A DNA stretch of 59,502 nucleotides from CAYHSR01 sp043821725 (GCA_043821725.1 JBDRCM010000002.1:1-59502); one strand, 5' to 3'. Counted from the first letter of the stretch, positions 34,191 to 42,570 are shown. The notes: generated by a model not told the origin, from the sequence alone. A program made the numbers and translations.

Positions 34191-34223
34191 AGGGATGTTA
34201 TTTTTTAATATCTCTTTTTTTAT
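34191..34223 (+). terminator. Terminator after the 71-aa gene
   Basis: AGGGATGTTA pairs with TAATATCTCT (two G-T pairs) and is followed by TTTTTTTATTTT. Confidence 0.65.
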
Positions 34224-34285
34224 TTTCCCTCGTAAAGCTAACAGTGTATTTGTAATGATTTTATTAAGGTTATCCACACCCTTGC

Positions 34286-34314
34286 TTGACACCTATGTTA
34301 GAAATATATAACAT
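34286..34314 (+). promoter_or_regulatory. Promoter with overlapping operator for the DUF2178/XRE pair
   Basis: Perfect TTGACA at 34286, 17 nt, TAACAT at 34309. The inverted repeat ATGTTA-N8-TAACAT (34295-34314) covers the -10, the place expected for autorepression by the downstream XRE regulator. Confidence 0.65.
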
Positions 34315-34346
34315 AAAGTTATAAATAATTAACTTAATCATAAAAT

Positions 34347-34760
34347 ATGAATAAAGATAAAATAAAGCTTACAATATTAATCATTATATTTTCAGTGGTA
34401 TTTTTGACTTTTGGATTATGGGTGCGACAGGAGTGGAAAAACAGTATGTCGTTTACTTTATCAAATTTAGCTGTTCCATTCTTATTAGTTTTTATAGTTT
34501 TATTGATAATTCCAGTAATTTTGCGTAACTATAAAAGTATAAAACAGAATGTTCCGGTAGAGGATGAGAGATCAAAAAAAGCCACGATGAAAGCAGCTTC
34601 ATTAAGTTATTTTATTTCGATATATGTATTTTTAGCTATAGGTTGGCTGGGGGATGATTATTTTGAGAGAGCTTCTCAAGCAACAGGGCTTGGTATTGGG
34701 ATAATGGCTATCGTTTTTATTTTATTATTACTTTATTTTCAAAGAAGGGGTAAATTATAA
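34347..34760 (+). CDS. DUF2178-like membrane protein
   Basis: 137 aa with four TM helices (near 8-28, 38-58, 88-103, 110-130). The cytoplasmic loop PVEDERSKKATMKAASLSYF is the DUF2178-type signature (E-D-E-R-x-x-x-x-x-x-K-A). Such proteins are nearly always encoded beside a small XRE regulator, as here 1 nt downstream. Their role is unknown; a sensor for the regulator is plausible. Confidence 0.75.
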   Translation: MNKDKIKLTILIIIFSVVFLTFGLWVRQEWKNSMSFTLSNLAVPFLLVFIVLLIIPVILRNYKSIKQNVPVEDERSKKATMKAASLSYFISIYVFLAIGWLGDDYFERASQATGLGIGIMAIVFILLLLYFQRRGKL

Positions 34761-34761
34761 T

Positions 34762-34956
34762 ATGGGAAATAAAATAAAAGAATTACGTGCGCGTTACAAT
34801 TTTACACAGGAGGAATTAGCTAAAAAAGTTGGTGTACGTCGTGAAACAATTGTTTTTTTAGAAAAAGATAAGTACAACCCTTCTCTTAAATTAGCTTACG
34901 ATATTTCTAAGGTACTTAAAGCTACAATTGAAGAAATTTTTTTTAATAAAAATTAA
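34762..34956 (+). CDS. XRE-family HTH repressor
   Basis: 64 aa, almost only the helix-turn-helix: NKIKELRARYNFTQEELAKK, VGVRRETIVFLEKDKYNPSL. Ends IEEIFFNKN, the usual short tail. It probably binds the ATGTTA/TAACAT operator upstream of the pair. Starts 1 nt after the membrane-protein stop. Confidence 0.9.
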   Translation: MGNKIKELRARYNFTQEELAKKVGVRRETIVFLEKDKYNPSLKLAYDISKVLKATIEEIFFNKN

Positions 34957-34962
34957 ATTAGT

Positions 34963-35095
34963 GTTTTAACACGTTTCCAAAATCCCCTCGCTAAAACTAG
35001 CAAAGAAAGTTCGGTAGCTGTCTCCGTATGCCTGCTGACAAATTCGTGGCTTAACTTAGGCACGTTTTTTGTTTAGGGGAGGAGGGAATCCAATT
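34963..35095 (+). repeat. Boundary repeat 3 (tRNA-Trp-like relic)
   Basis: TTTTAACACGTTTCCAAAAT retains an anticodon-loop-like TTCCAAAA (tRNA-Trp has CTCCAAAA). GTTCGGTAGCTGTC at 35009 and GCCTGCT at 35030 are 21 nt apart. The downstream hairpin CGTGGCTTAACTTAGGCACG plus TTTTTTG is a one-mismatch copy of the tRNA-Trp terminator. The GGGAGGAATCGAACC-like arm follows as GGAGGGAATCCAATT. Confidence 0.7.
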
Positions 35096-35169
35096 AAATC
35101 ATTGACAATTAGACAAAATATATGTATGATACTGATAATATGAAGATCAAATTAATTCAATCAAGAAGC

Positions 35170-35256
35170 TATTATAACCGTTCTGACTTAGTGCGGTTGA
35201 TTTAGATTTATTTTTTAAAATAATAATACCGTCCTAAGTCAGGGCGGTTTTTTTGT
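35170..35256 (+). ncRNA. Candidate small RNA or attenuator with mirror hairpins
   Basis: AACCGTTCTGACTTAGTGCG at 35177 and ACCGTCCTAAGTCAGGGCGG at 35230 each fold alone and are also inverted copies of each other, so two exclusive folds are possible. The second hairpin ends in TTTTTTTG, an intrinsic terminator. There is no ORF between. Possibly an attenuator for the 29-aa gene downstream. Confidence 0.45.
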
Positions 35257-35361
35257 TGCTCATTAAAATAGTGATATAGCAATGTCTTTGCGAGAATATT
35301 TATTAAAGTATTCTTTCAATGGCCTTCCTATGGTGGGTAGGTCTGTAAAAGGAGAAAAAGG

Positions 35362-35451
35362 ATGAAAGTTAAATTGATGAAGGTGAATTGGGGGGTTTGT
35401 CTCCGTTGTGGTCGTTATCACATGAAGGGGACACAATACTGCTGGTATTAG
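35362..35451 (+). CDS. 29-aa Cys-rich peptide
   Basis: A strong SD (AAAGGAGAAAAAGG) sits just before the ATG. The peptide is MKVKLMKVNWGVCLRCGRYH then MKGTQYCWY. C-x2-C plus a third Cys and a His could bind zinc, like a half zinc ribbon. A GGCCGAG/CTCGGCC hairpin lies just downstream. It is the only coding candidate between boundary repeats 3 and 4. Confidence 0.5.
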   Translation: MKVKLMKVNWGVCLRCGRYHMKGTQYCWY

Positions 35452-35544
35452 AGCCAGTAAAAGGTTAAGGCCGAGTACCTGATAATAAAATCTCGGCCTA
35501 GTACAAAAAGACATATAGAAAGGTGTTTTTTTGTTTCAAATACA

Positions 35545-35724
35545 TAGTGAGTAACACTAGGGGGTAAATCACTTCAAGCTTGGAATAAAGATAAAACCCT
35601 TCTCATCCCTTAAAAAAGTTCCAACATCCTTTGCTATGGCCTGCTCCAGTTTTAACCAAAAATTTGGCTAACCTTAGCACCGCAAGACGGTGCTTTTTAG
35701 GTAGGGGGAGTAGGGAATCAAACT
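35545..35724 (+). repeat. Boundary repeat 4 (tRNA-Trp-like relic)
   Basis: TAGTGAGTAACACTAGGGGG matches boundary 1 and the tRNA-Trp D-arm. GTTCCAACATCC at 35618 and GCCTGCT at 35639 are 21 nt apart. A terminator (35676-35699) and GGGAATCAAACT (inverted arm) at 35713-35724 complete it. Confidence 0.7.
35676..35699 (+). terminator. Terminator in boundary repeat 4
   Basis: AGCACCG/CGGTGCT with a 5-nt loop and TTTTT. Confidence 0.85.
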
Positions 35725-35823
35725 TTTGGATTTTTTTGTCTAGATATAGCTATTTTTTTTAGCAAATACTTGATTCATATACTCAATGTGTTAATATTAT
35801 TTTATAAATAAAATAATAAATCT

Positions 35824-36444
35824 ATGGGATTAGCAGTAGCCATAATATTATACTATACTTTCTGTGTTATTTATTTATCAGCCATTTTGTTTCCAATTAT
35901 ATTGCTGATATTTTTTAGGAAGCGTTTCAGTCTAAAAAATGTATTAAAGATATATTTCTTTGTTATTGTCCCCGTGCTTTTATTTTGGTTTATGATCAGC
36001 AAGCCATTATTTTGGCCTGATATAGATATTTTGAAATTAGAAAGAACAATAGATTGTCCGATGGAGTCCATAAATTTTGGTCCAGATCCATTAGTTCCTG
36101 GCACTGAAATAACTGGCTCGTATATAACAGGGCCGTCTCAAGTTTATAAAATATGGGAGAAACGATTTTGGAACAAGAAAGTTGATCTCGCCAAATGTAA
36201 AGGAGTAGATGCTAAAAAAGCATTAAAGCACCAGCGTGATGTACGGCTACAAACTAACATGGATAATCCAAAGTTGATTGGCTGGAGTGTATCTACTACA
36301 AAATTTGCTTTTGGAGAGCCTGAAAAAATAGAGGAAAAAGATGGTATGGAAAGATGGATATACTATCCTTGGGAAGAAAAAGGGCCTTGGTCGGTTTCAA
36401 TATATGTGAAAGATGGTAAAATTTATAAAATTGTTGGTGATTAA
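35824..36444 (+). CDS. Membrane-anchored cargo protein, unknown
   Basis: 206 aa. Two TM helices near 5-30 and 42-62 are followed by an outside domain. Its end, FAFGEPEKIEEKDGMERWIY then YPWEEKGPWSVSIYVKDGKI, resembles the SmpA/BamE-like strand pattern (G-x-P, W-x-Y, strand, G-K) seen in small envelope domains. Cys pair at about 78 and 132 might form a disulfide. No family assigned with confidence. Sole gene between boundary repeats 4 and 5. Confidence 0.6.
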   Translation: MGLAVAIILYYTFCVIYLSAILFPIILLIFFRKRFSLKNVLKIYFFVIVPVLLFWFMISKPLFWPDIDILKLERTIDCPMESINFGPDPLVPGTEITGSYITGPSQVYKIWEKRFWNKKVDLAKCKGVDAKKALKHQRDVRLQTNMDNPKLIGWSVSTTKFAFGEPEKIEEKDGMERWIYYPWEEKGPWSVSIYVKDGKIYKIVGD

Positions 36445-36538
36445 GTTTTTAACACGTTTCCAAAAATCCTTCACTATAAACCTAGCAAAAAAAGTTCGGT
36501 AGCCGTCCCTGTATGTCTATTCAGGACTTATTTAAGCT
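36445..36538 (+). repeat. Boundary repeat 5 (tRNA-Trp-like relic)
   Basis: TTTTTAACACGTTTCCAAAA repeats boundary 3. GTTCGGTAGCCGTC at 36494 and the decayed GTCTATT at 36515 are again 21 nt apart. A weak ACTTATTTA/TAAATAAGT hairpin follows, with no T run. This is the last boundary found. Confidence 0.65.
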
Positions 36539-36654
36539 AAAAAAGTAAATAAGTGAGTGTGTACGTTATAATTGAGCAACTTGAATTAAGGGTGTTTTTT
36601 TGATATTGTAGAGTGGTAAATATCTTACTGAAGTTAGTCATTGTTTAATATTTT

Positions 36655-38178
36655 ATGCCAAATACTTGGTTTTTAATGCAAGAATTTAATAAAGCCACAT
36701 ACTTTAATTGGGCAATGCAAATGCGCAATGCATCTTTGGGTTGGAAAGATGAATTTGGCATTGCTGGCTCTTTAACTGTTCAACATGATAATGTAATTGA
36801 GCTACATTTTCATCAACAACAATGGAGAATGATCGGGGAAATGGTTTGGAATAAAGTAAAAGTAAACCCACAATGGCTTGATGATATTACAACTGAAACA
36901 TATAAAAGGATAGATAATTTTTTTGTTTTTTTAAATAAATTAAAAGCTCAGAATTTAATGGTTGCAAGTAATGGGCAATTGTCGGATTTACTTACCGAGT
37001 TTGAACAACATCGTTATGAAATTCATATATATGGAGTAGTGGGTACAATTTTGGAATTTGATCATGAATTATTAAGTAAATATTTGCAGAATTATTTACA
37101 AGCGCAGGTAGAAAAAATTGGTAGCATCTTGTTAGTCAATCAAGCTTTTAGTACATTGACTACGTTTCATAAAGATACTTTTGTCCGGAAAGAAGAGAAG
37201 AGTATGCTTAAATTGGTTGAATATGCACAATCTACGGTAGGTCTTTTAAGGTTTATTTTAGAACAGCCAGACAAAAATATATTAGAAATTTTATCAAAAG
37301 AATATTCAGATTTTAATAAAAAATTTGAAGAACATTATGAAAATTTTTGTTGGATTCAATATCAACATGTTGGTCCAGCATGGAGTAGAGAATATTTTGT
37401 TGATATTTTACGATCGTTGCTTAAGCAAGGTATTAACCCGATAAACCAGATCAAAGATTTCACCGTTACGATAGATAATACTCAAAAAGAACAGGAAAAA
37501 ATAAGCAAAGAGTTAGAGTTTGATGACTATCACAAAAATATGTTTCGTTTGGCAAGGGAATTGTCTTTTGTAAAATCTCTGCGTAATGATTCTTTTTTTT
37601 GTGGTTTTTATATCATTGAACCATTGTTAAAAGAGATAGGCAAGAGGTTGGGATTGTCGTTATCACAAGTCAGAGTATGTTTACCCGGTGAAATACAGCA
37701 GGCATTGTCAACGGGCAATTATTCTGTGGATGATTTAAATAATAGGTTGGCATATTCTGTTTATGCAATCTTAGAGGGTAAAATATCAATATTAACGGGT
37801 CAAGCCGCAAAAGATTTGGTTAATAAAATTAAAGCATTAGAACCAAAAATTGAGCAGAGTAACGAGATCAAAGGGACCGTGGCTGTGCCAGGAAAAGTTA
37901 AAGGAATGGTTAAGGTGGTAAATGAAGTCGAGGATATACATAAAATGAAAGATGGCGATGTCTTAGTTTCCAATGCCACTTATCCCAGTTTAGTGTCTGC
38001 CATGAGAAAAGCCATAGCTATCATAACAGATTTAGGTGGTATAACTTCGCATGCGGCTATTATTTCGCGAGAGCTAAAAATTCCTTGCGTAGTTGGTACA
38101 AAAATAGCTACTAAAGTTTTGAAAGATGGCGATATTGTTGAGGTAGATGCTGATAATGGAATAGTGAGAAAAATATAG
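36655..38178 (+). CDS. PEP-utilising mobile (swivelling) domain protein, copy A
   Basis: 507 aa. The C-terminal 105 residues are a phosphohistidine swivelling domain as in PEP synthase and PPDK: EIKGTVAVPGKVKGMVKVVN, DGDVLVSNATYPSLVSAMRK and TDLGGITSHAAIISRELKIP, with the phosphorylatable His in TSHA. The N-terminal 390 residues are helical and do not show an ATP-grasp Walker-like loop nor the PEP-binding barrel. Proteins of this layout occur in CPR beside sugar- or antibiotic-phosphotransferase-like genes. It may take phosphate from a partner kinase. Tandem paralogue 34 nt downstream. Confidence 0.8.
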   Translation: MPNTWFLMQEFNKATYFNWAMQMRNASLGWKDEFGIAGSLTVQHDNVIELHFHQQQWRMIGEMVWNKVKVNPQWLDDITTETYKRIDNFFVFLNKLKAQNLMVASNGQLSDLLTEFEQHRYEIHIYGVVGTILEFDHELLSKYLQNYLQAQVEKIGSILLVNQAFSTLTTFHKDTFVRKEEKSMLKLVEYAQSTVGLLRFILEQPDKNILEILSKEYSDFNKKFEEHYENFCWIQYQHVGPAWSREYFVDILRSLLKQGINPINQIKDFTVTIDNTQKEQEKISKELEFDDYHKNMFRLARELSFVKSLRNDSFFCGFYIIEPLLKEIGKRLGLSLSQVRVCLPGEIQQALSTGNYSVDDLNNRLAYSVYAILEGKISILTGQAAKDLVNKIKALEPKIEQSNEIKGTVAVPGKVKGMVKVVNEVEDIHKMKDGDVLVSNATYPSLVSAMRKAIAIITDLGGITSHAAIISRELKIPCVVGTKIATKVLKDGDIVEVDADNGIVRKI

Positions 38179-38212
38179 TGAGCAAAGGCATTTTTTTGTT
38201 AGTATATTTAAT

Positions 38213-39661
38213 ATGAATGAGATTATTAAACAATATGGAATCGACAATAGTGACTGGATCCACAAGGGTTTCCATGGTGTTTCTCATACTTTTTTTCCCG
38301 TTGAAGAAGAAGCGATCATATCAAAAAAAACATTGGGATATTCAGTAAATACAGCATTGTTTTTTTCGGAAGGCCATTACATACATCATTTTTGGAACAA
38401 AAACGATTTAACCAGAATAAGAAATATTTTTTTTCAAAGGCTTGACTCTGATCCCAAATATCTTGAAAAATTAAAAAATGATTGGAATAAAGATTTAGCT
38501 ATATTTGATGCAATTATCCTTAAAACAGATCGCACAAACTTAGCCAAATTGACGGATAAGCAATTAGTGTTTTTATATGATGAATTTTACAGAGCCTATG
38601 TGAAAGAATACAGCTATTTTATGGCTTTGGGCGATGCTATTTCAATGCAGGTTGAGGACTATTTAATTCCGGAATTTAAAAAAGTTTTGCAAGGAGATTT
38701 TAATAATTTGTTTTCTTTACTCGTTAGCACACACCACGTTTCCTTTATAGAAAAAGAACAAAGGGCGCGTGATGCTATTATAGAAATATATCGAAGGACT
38801 GGGACCATACCGCATGATATGTTGGAAAAACATGCAAAAGAATTTTTTTATATAAAAAATAATTATGCTAAAGCGATTTATTTTTCCGCTTCTGATTTTA
38901 AAAAAGAAATTATTGCAGAAAGCAGAATGGAGGTCGACCAGTACATCAATGTTAATAGAAGTAACGATACAATAAATCGAGAAAAGACATTTGAAGAGTA
39001 TAATTTTACCGATCACCATAAAATTCTTTTGTACGTTATGGACGAATTTTTTGGAATTCAGGATACTCGGAAAAAATACGTATTAATTTCAAATTATTAC
39101 CAATTTAATTTTTTGGCAGAGCTTTCAAGAAGAACTAATATTGATTACGAGTTGTTGCGATTTTCTGTACAGCCGGAATTTAAGGATATCTTGGAAAAAG
39201 GAATCGATATACGTGTGCTGTCTGATCGAAAAGATTTTGGGCTATGTTTATGCAATGAAGAAGGATACAAAATAGTCGTAGGAAATAATGCTCGCCAAGT
39301 CTATCGTTTTATAATTCAATCAACTCAAGCAAATATGAATAATCATGAAGTGAAGGGGATAGTTGCTTCAAAGGGTAAAGCTACTGGACGTGTAAAAATT
39401 GTTCTTAAAATTCACGATATGATAAATTTTGAAAAAGGCGATGTATTGGTATCTAGCATGACCAGGCCTGAAATGATTCCTGCTATGAAACAGGCTGTAG
39501 CTATAGTAACGGATGAGGGTGGTATGACCAGCCATGCGGCAATAGTTGCCAGAGAATTGAAAGTTCCGTGCATTATTGGCACAAAATATGCAACTACTAT
39601 TTTTAAAAATGGCGATATGGTTGATGTGGACGCGGAGGACGGAAAAATTAGGAAAATATAA
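38213..39661 (+). CDS. PEP-utilising mobile domain protein, copy B
   Basis: 482 aa, same architecture as the upstream gene: helical N-terminal 370 residues, then VKGIVASKGKATGRVKIVLK, EKGDVLVSSMTRPEMIPAMK and TDEGGMTSHAAIVARELKVP with the His of TSHA. The two C-terminal domains are about 50% alike by eye; the N-terminal parts are much less alike, so they may have different partners. The 34-nt gap implies one transcript. Confidence 0.8.
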   Translation: MNEIIKQYGIDNSDWIHKGFHGVSHTFFPVEEEAIISKKTLGYSVNTALFFSEGHYIHHFWNKNDLTRIRNIFFQRLDSDPKYLEKLKNDWNKDLAIFDAIILKTDRTNLAKLTDKQLVFLYDEFYRAYVKEYSYFMALGDAISMQVEDYLIPEFKKVLQGDFNNLFSLLVSTHHVSFIEKEQRARDAIIEIYRRTGTIPHDMLEKHAKEFFYIKNNYAKAIYFSASDFKKEIIAESRMEVDQYINVNRSNDTINREKTFEEYNFTDHHKILLYVMDEFFGIQDTRKKYVLISNYYQFNFLAELSRRTNIDYELLRFSVQPEFKDILEKGIDIRVLSDRKDFGLCLCNEEGYKIVVGNNARQVYRFIIQSTQANMNNHEVKGIVASKGKATGRVKIVLKIHDMINFEKGDVLVSSMTRPEMIPAMKQAVAIVTDEGGMTSHAAIVARELKVPCIIGTKYATTIFKNGDMVDVDAEDGKIRKI

Positions 39662-39948
39662 CAAATAGGCCTAAGTTGCAAGTCATTCGCAAGTATTGAT
39701 AATTTTATGTTACAATTGCAAGAACTTTTTATATTTTATGGTATAATAAAAGTACGTATACGGTGGATCTTAATATAGTGGACCTTGTATTAATTAGCAT
39801 TTCTTGACTACCAGATAGCCGCTTAAGTCTAATTATTGATTGTAGTTGTGTCTCCAATCCTAATATTGATGCCATGTTTGATGTTTGTGGATTATACGAG
39901 CCAATAAATTTTAGAACCTAACTAACATGTAAATATATTTTTTCATTT
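39662..39948. other. Gene-free stretch upstream of the four-TM gene
   Basis: 287 bp between the second swivelling-domain protein and the four-TM gene. Holds an extended -10 (TGGTATAAT, 39739-39747) and a possible TTGCAA -35 19 nt upstream. No ORF, no boundary repeat and no clear hairpin were seen. Confidence 0.5.
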
Positions 39949-40461
39949 ATGAACAACAACATCAATTTGCATGAACAAGGTCTTGAGCGATATCCAACAA
40001 AAACTATCATATTTGGTAATTTTGTAATGTTAATTTGGTTTGTTTTAGGAGCTATTGCATGCTACTTATTTTATCCGCTTATTGGTTGGATATATTTAAT
40101 CTTAGCACTGCTAATGTTATATATTGTATTGAGAAAGTTAGTTTGCACAAACTGCCATTATTACAACAAATATTGCGCTCTTGGATGGGGCAAATTGGCC
40201 GGTTTATTTTTTAAAAAAGGCAACATTGAAAAATTTTCCAATTGCAGAGCAATTAAACTGGCTCCATTTGTTTATTGTTCCTTGTCTTTGATTCCTCTCA
40301 TTCTAATAATTATATCTCTTGTTCAAAATTATACTTTTTTAAAGTTAGTCGTTCTCATACTGTTATCTTTAGTGTCTTTTTACAGCAGTATCGCAAATAG
40401 AAAAAAAACCTGTTCAAAATGCAAGATGAGATTAATTTGTCCAGGTTGCGCGGTTAAATAA
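39949..40461 (+). CDS. Four-TM protein with cysteine pairs
   Basis: 170 aa. TM helices lie near 22-42, 45-65 and 105-125, with a fourth around 128-148. A loop holds VCTNCHYYNKYCALGWGKLA and SNCRAI, and the C-terminus CSKCKMRLICPGC has two C-x2-C pairs. Together they could bind zinc or an Fe-S cluster near the membrane. A TATAAT with extended TG lies 200 nt upstream at 39742. No family recognised. Confidence 0.65.
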   Translation: MNNNINLHEQGLERYPTKTIIFGNFVMLIWFVLGAIACYLFYPLIGWIYLILALLMLYIVLRKLVCTNCHYYNKYCALGWGKLAGLFFKKGNIEKFSNCRAIKLAPFVYCSLSLIPLILIIISLVQNYTFLKLVVLILLSLVSFYSSIANRKKTCSKCKMRLICPGCAVK

Positions 40462-40587
40462 AAAATCGATATCAAAAATATTTTGCTTTTCAATTTAAAG
40501 TAGCAAGTGATCCCTTTGCTTGGCTTATCGAAAACGTGGTGTGTGAGTTGACGCTCGATTTTTGGTTTATTAATTTTTTTTTGTCAA

Positions 40588-40616
40588 TTGCAAGTTCTAT
40601 CCTTATATGCTATGAT
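40588..40616 (+). promoter_or_regulatory. Promoter of the Fur-like gene
   Basis: TTGCAA, 17 nt, TATGAT, with TG at the extended -10, 42 nt before the ATG at 40658. Confidence 0.5.
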
Positions 40617-40657
40617 CTCACAATAACACAATATAATATCTCAATTGATTAAATTAT

Positions 40658-41070
40658 ATGTCTGAATCATTTAAACAAACTATTCTTAAATACATCACCG
40701 ACAATAGTGCTCACCATCCATCGGAGGAAAAAATATTAAGTGGATTATTAAGCACCGTGCTTGATTCTGAAAAAAGTTTACTTAATATGCTTTTGAAAGA
40801 GTTAGTTCTAGAAAAAAAATAAGATGTGTAACTTTGCCAAATATATCAGCTCGGTATGAGACTAGAATGGAACATCATTATCATTTTATTTGTGATGAAT
40901 GTGGAACGGTAAGAGATATAATTATAGATGAAGGTGCTATGAACATGATCCGTAATCATGCACAATCAATTATTAATTCATGTGCGCGAATTAGTAAGAT
41001 CAACATGAGTTTTCAAGGAGTATGTCATGATTGTAGGAAAACACTAGGTGGACAAAACAATAAAAATTGA
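40658..41070 (+). pseudogene. Fur-family regulator, frameshifted in a run of eight A
   Basis: ATG 40658 opens a 54-aa frame (FKQTILKYITDNSAHHPSEE and LLNMLLKELVLEKK) that ends at UAA 40820-40822. In another frame the protein goes on as KIRCVTLPNISARYETRMEH, HYHFICDECGTVRDI and ISKINMSFQGVCHDCRK, i.e. the Fur metal/dimer domain with HHYH and both C-x2-C zinc pairs. The two parts join naturally at GAAAAAAAATAAG (40811-40823). Either a recent mutation or slippage on A8. The DNA-binding part appears shortened, since HTH recognition residues such as T-V-Y-R are missing. Confidence 0.75.
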
Positions 41071-41200
41071 TTAAAAAAAGAATGAACTATTACAATCAAA
41101 AAAAGGCTACATACCAGCCTCCGCTGTCAAAATCCATTAAAATTCGCTAATTCATTAAAAAACTTTTCTTATCTGCGAGTAAAAAAGCAGTTTAGTTTTT

Positions 41201-41431
41201 TCAGGGGTTGACAAATCTAGATATCTTGGTTTTCATGTTCTTGGCTTCGACGTCGACTCCTTGTTCAAAAATATTCTTTCCCCCTGATAATAATTGCTGG
41301 CGCCATTTTGACAAGACAGTGACGGAAATATCATATTTTCTTGATATTTCTGATAAATTATCTGTTTTAACAGCTTCAATGGATCGGTCAAACTTAAATT
41401 GAGGGGTATATTTCTTTTTTGGATAAGGCAT
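41201..41431 (-). pseudogene. Truncated IS3-type transposase OrfA
   Basis: 76 aa. PKKKYTPQFKFDRSIEAVKT, ISRKYDISVTVLSKWRQQLL and SGGKNIFEQG are the HTH_Tnp_1 N-terminus of IS3-family OrfA. The leucine-zipper region is replaced by an unrelated tail and there is no orfB nearby, so it is a remnant. No inverted repeats were identified. Confidence 0.7.
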
Positions 41432-41636
41432 ATGTTTAATCTAGTTTATCTTGTTACTGCTATTAGCATAACATACTATGCCAACGGCTGTAAAAAGTAT
41501 TTCTTACCCTACTGGTTTAGTTTAGTTAGGATGTGTCAGGCTATAAAAATAGTAATGAACTAATATTAAGTTTTCTTTAGACGGCACTGCCAATCTGCCC
41601 AAGAAAAACCAGTCCAAATACCACAAAGTGTGTTGT

Positions 41637-41869
41637 GGGCCTATCACCAAATACCATTTCTACTGCAATTGATAAATTATGGCCAAAATCGTTTCAAAAT
41701 TTCTTGGATTATCTTACAGATAGGCCTCAAAATTTTTTATCAAGCGAAGCGAGAGAAAAGAAAAATGATAATTTTTCTTTTCCGAGCGAGCGAAGATAAC
41801 TATGGAATTATCAACAATTTTGTCTCATAATTTATCAATTTCGCTACGAAAGCAATTGGCGAAAGACCC
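41637..41869. mobile_element. Inverted-repeat element, copy 3 (233 bp) with target duplication
   Basis: Same family as copy 1 in opposite orientation: GGGCCTATCACCAAAT to TTGGCGAAAGACCC. Flanked by exact GTTGT on both sides (41632-41636, 41870-41874). Some end bases have drifted, so it is older than copy 4. Confidence 0.85.
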
Positions 41870-41889
41870 GTTGTAAGGACGCGTTTTTT

Positions 41890-41984
41890 TAAACGAAAAA
41901 TAAAAAAACTCGCAAGATGTTTGACAAGGGGAAAAAGATGAAGGAGGGTACACCTCTCCCAATGTCAAACATTCTGCGAGTTTT
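41890..41984 (-). terminator. Terminator of the infC-rpmI-rplT unit
   Basis: A 19-bp stem (ACTCGCAGAATGTTTGACA on the minus strand, two mismatches) with a 36-nt loop containing a small inner hairpin, followed on the minus strand by TTTTTTTATTTTT. On the plus strand there is also TTTTAG, so it could serve both directions. Confidence 0.75.
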
Positions 41985-42151
41985 AGTATTATGCATTAAA
42001 ATAGCATAAAATTTGATTTTTGTCAAGTGCTGTACTGAATAGATATAAGGAACATTAGTTTCGCATAAAATAATGTTTCCACTTAGAAAAAAATCGTATT
42101 TTTAGACAAAAAAAATGAATATAAACGAGAAGAAATGATTTATCAATGATG

Positions 42152-42496
42152 CTACTTTAAGTTATCCACAATTTTGGCAAATATTGGTTCATGTTTGCTT
42201 GCTAATTCAGAAAGCATTTTCCTATTGATTTTTATTTTTGCTTTAACAAGCTTATCGATCAGCACGCTGTAAGATAGATCATATTTTCTGGCCGCAGCAT
42301 TAATCCTAATAAGCCATAGCCCGCGATTTGTACGTTTTTTTATTTTTCTGTCGTTATATGCGTGTTGTCCTGCTTTTTTTTCAGCGATTTTGGCAAGTTT
42401 GATCTTGTTTTTTCGCCCCCATTTATAGCCCTTAACGCGCTTAAGCACATTTCGTCTTTTTTTTGCGTGAACAATTCCGCCTTTAATTCTTGTCAT
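42152..42496 (-). CDS. rplT: Ribosomal protein L20 (bL20)
   Basis: 114 aa. TRIKGGIVHAKKRRNVLKRV, KGYKWGRKNKIKLAKIAEKK, RTNRGLWLIRINAAARKYDL and SVLIDKLVKAKIKINRKMLS are the L20 signature. It is an early 50S assembly protein and in E. coli a repressor of its own operon. Last gene of infC-rpmI-rplT, as in most bacteria. Confidence 0.97.
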   Translation of the reverse strand: MTRIKGGIVHAKKRRNVLKRVKGYKWGRKNKIKLAKIAEKKAGQHAYNDRKIKKRTNRGLWLIRINAAARKYDLSYSVLIDKLVKAKIKINRKMLSELASKHEPIFAKIVDNLK

Positions 42497-42570
42497 ATTA
42501 ATTGATTATTATATGTTTATTGATATTGAAGAACTTTGCCTTTTGCGCGTCTTCTTGCGCGTATTAATTT

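Noticed and set aside
30831..36538. Classical integron cassette array (attC sites)
   Set aside because: The boundary repeats do not show the GTTRRRY/RYYYAAC core sites and there is no IntI; the likeness is to tRNA-Trp instead.
36655..39661. Two PEP synthases
   Set aside because: Only the mobile phosphohistidine domain is present; the ATP-grasp and PEP/pyruvate barrel domains are not visible.
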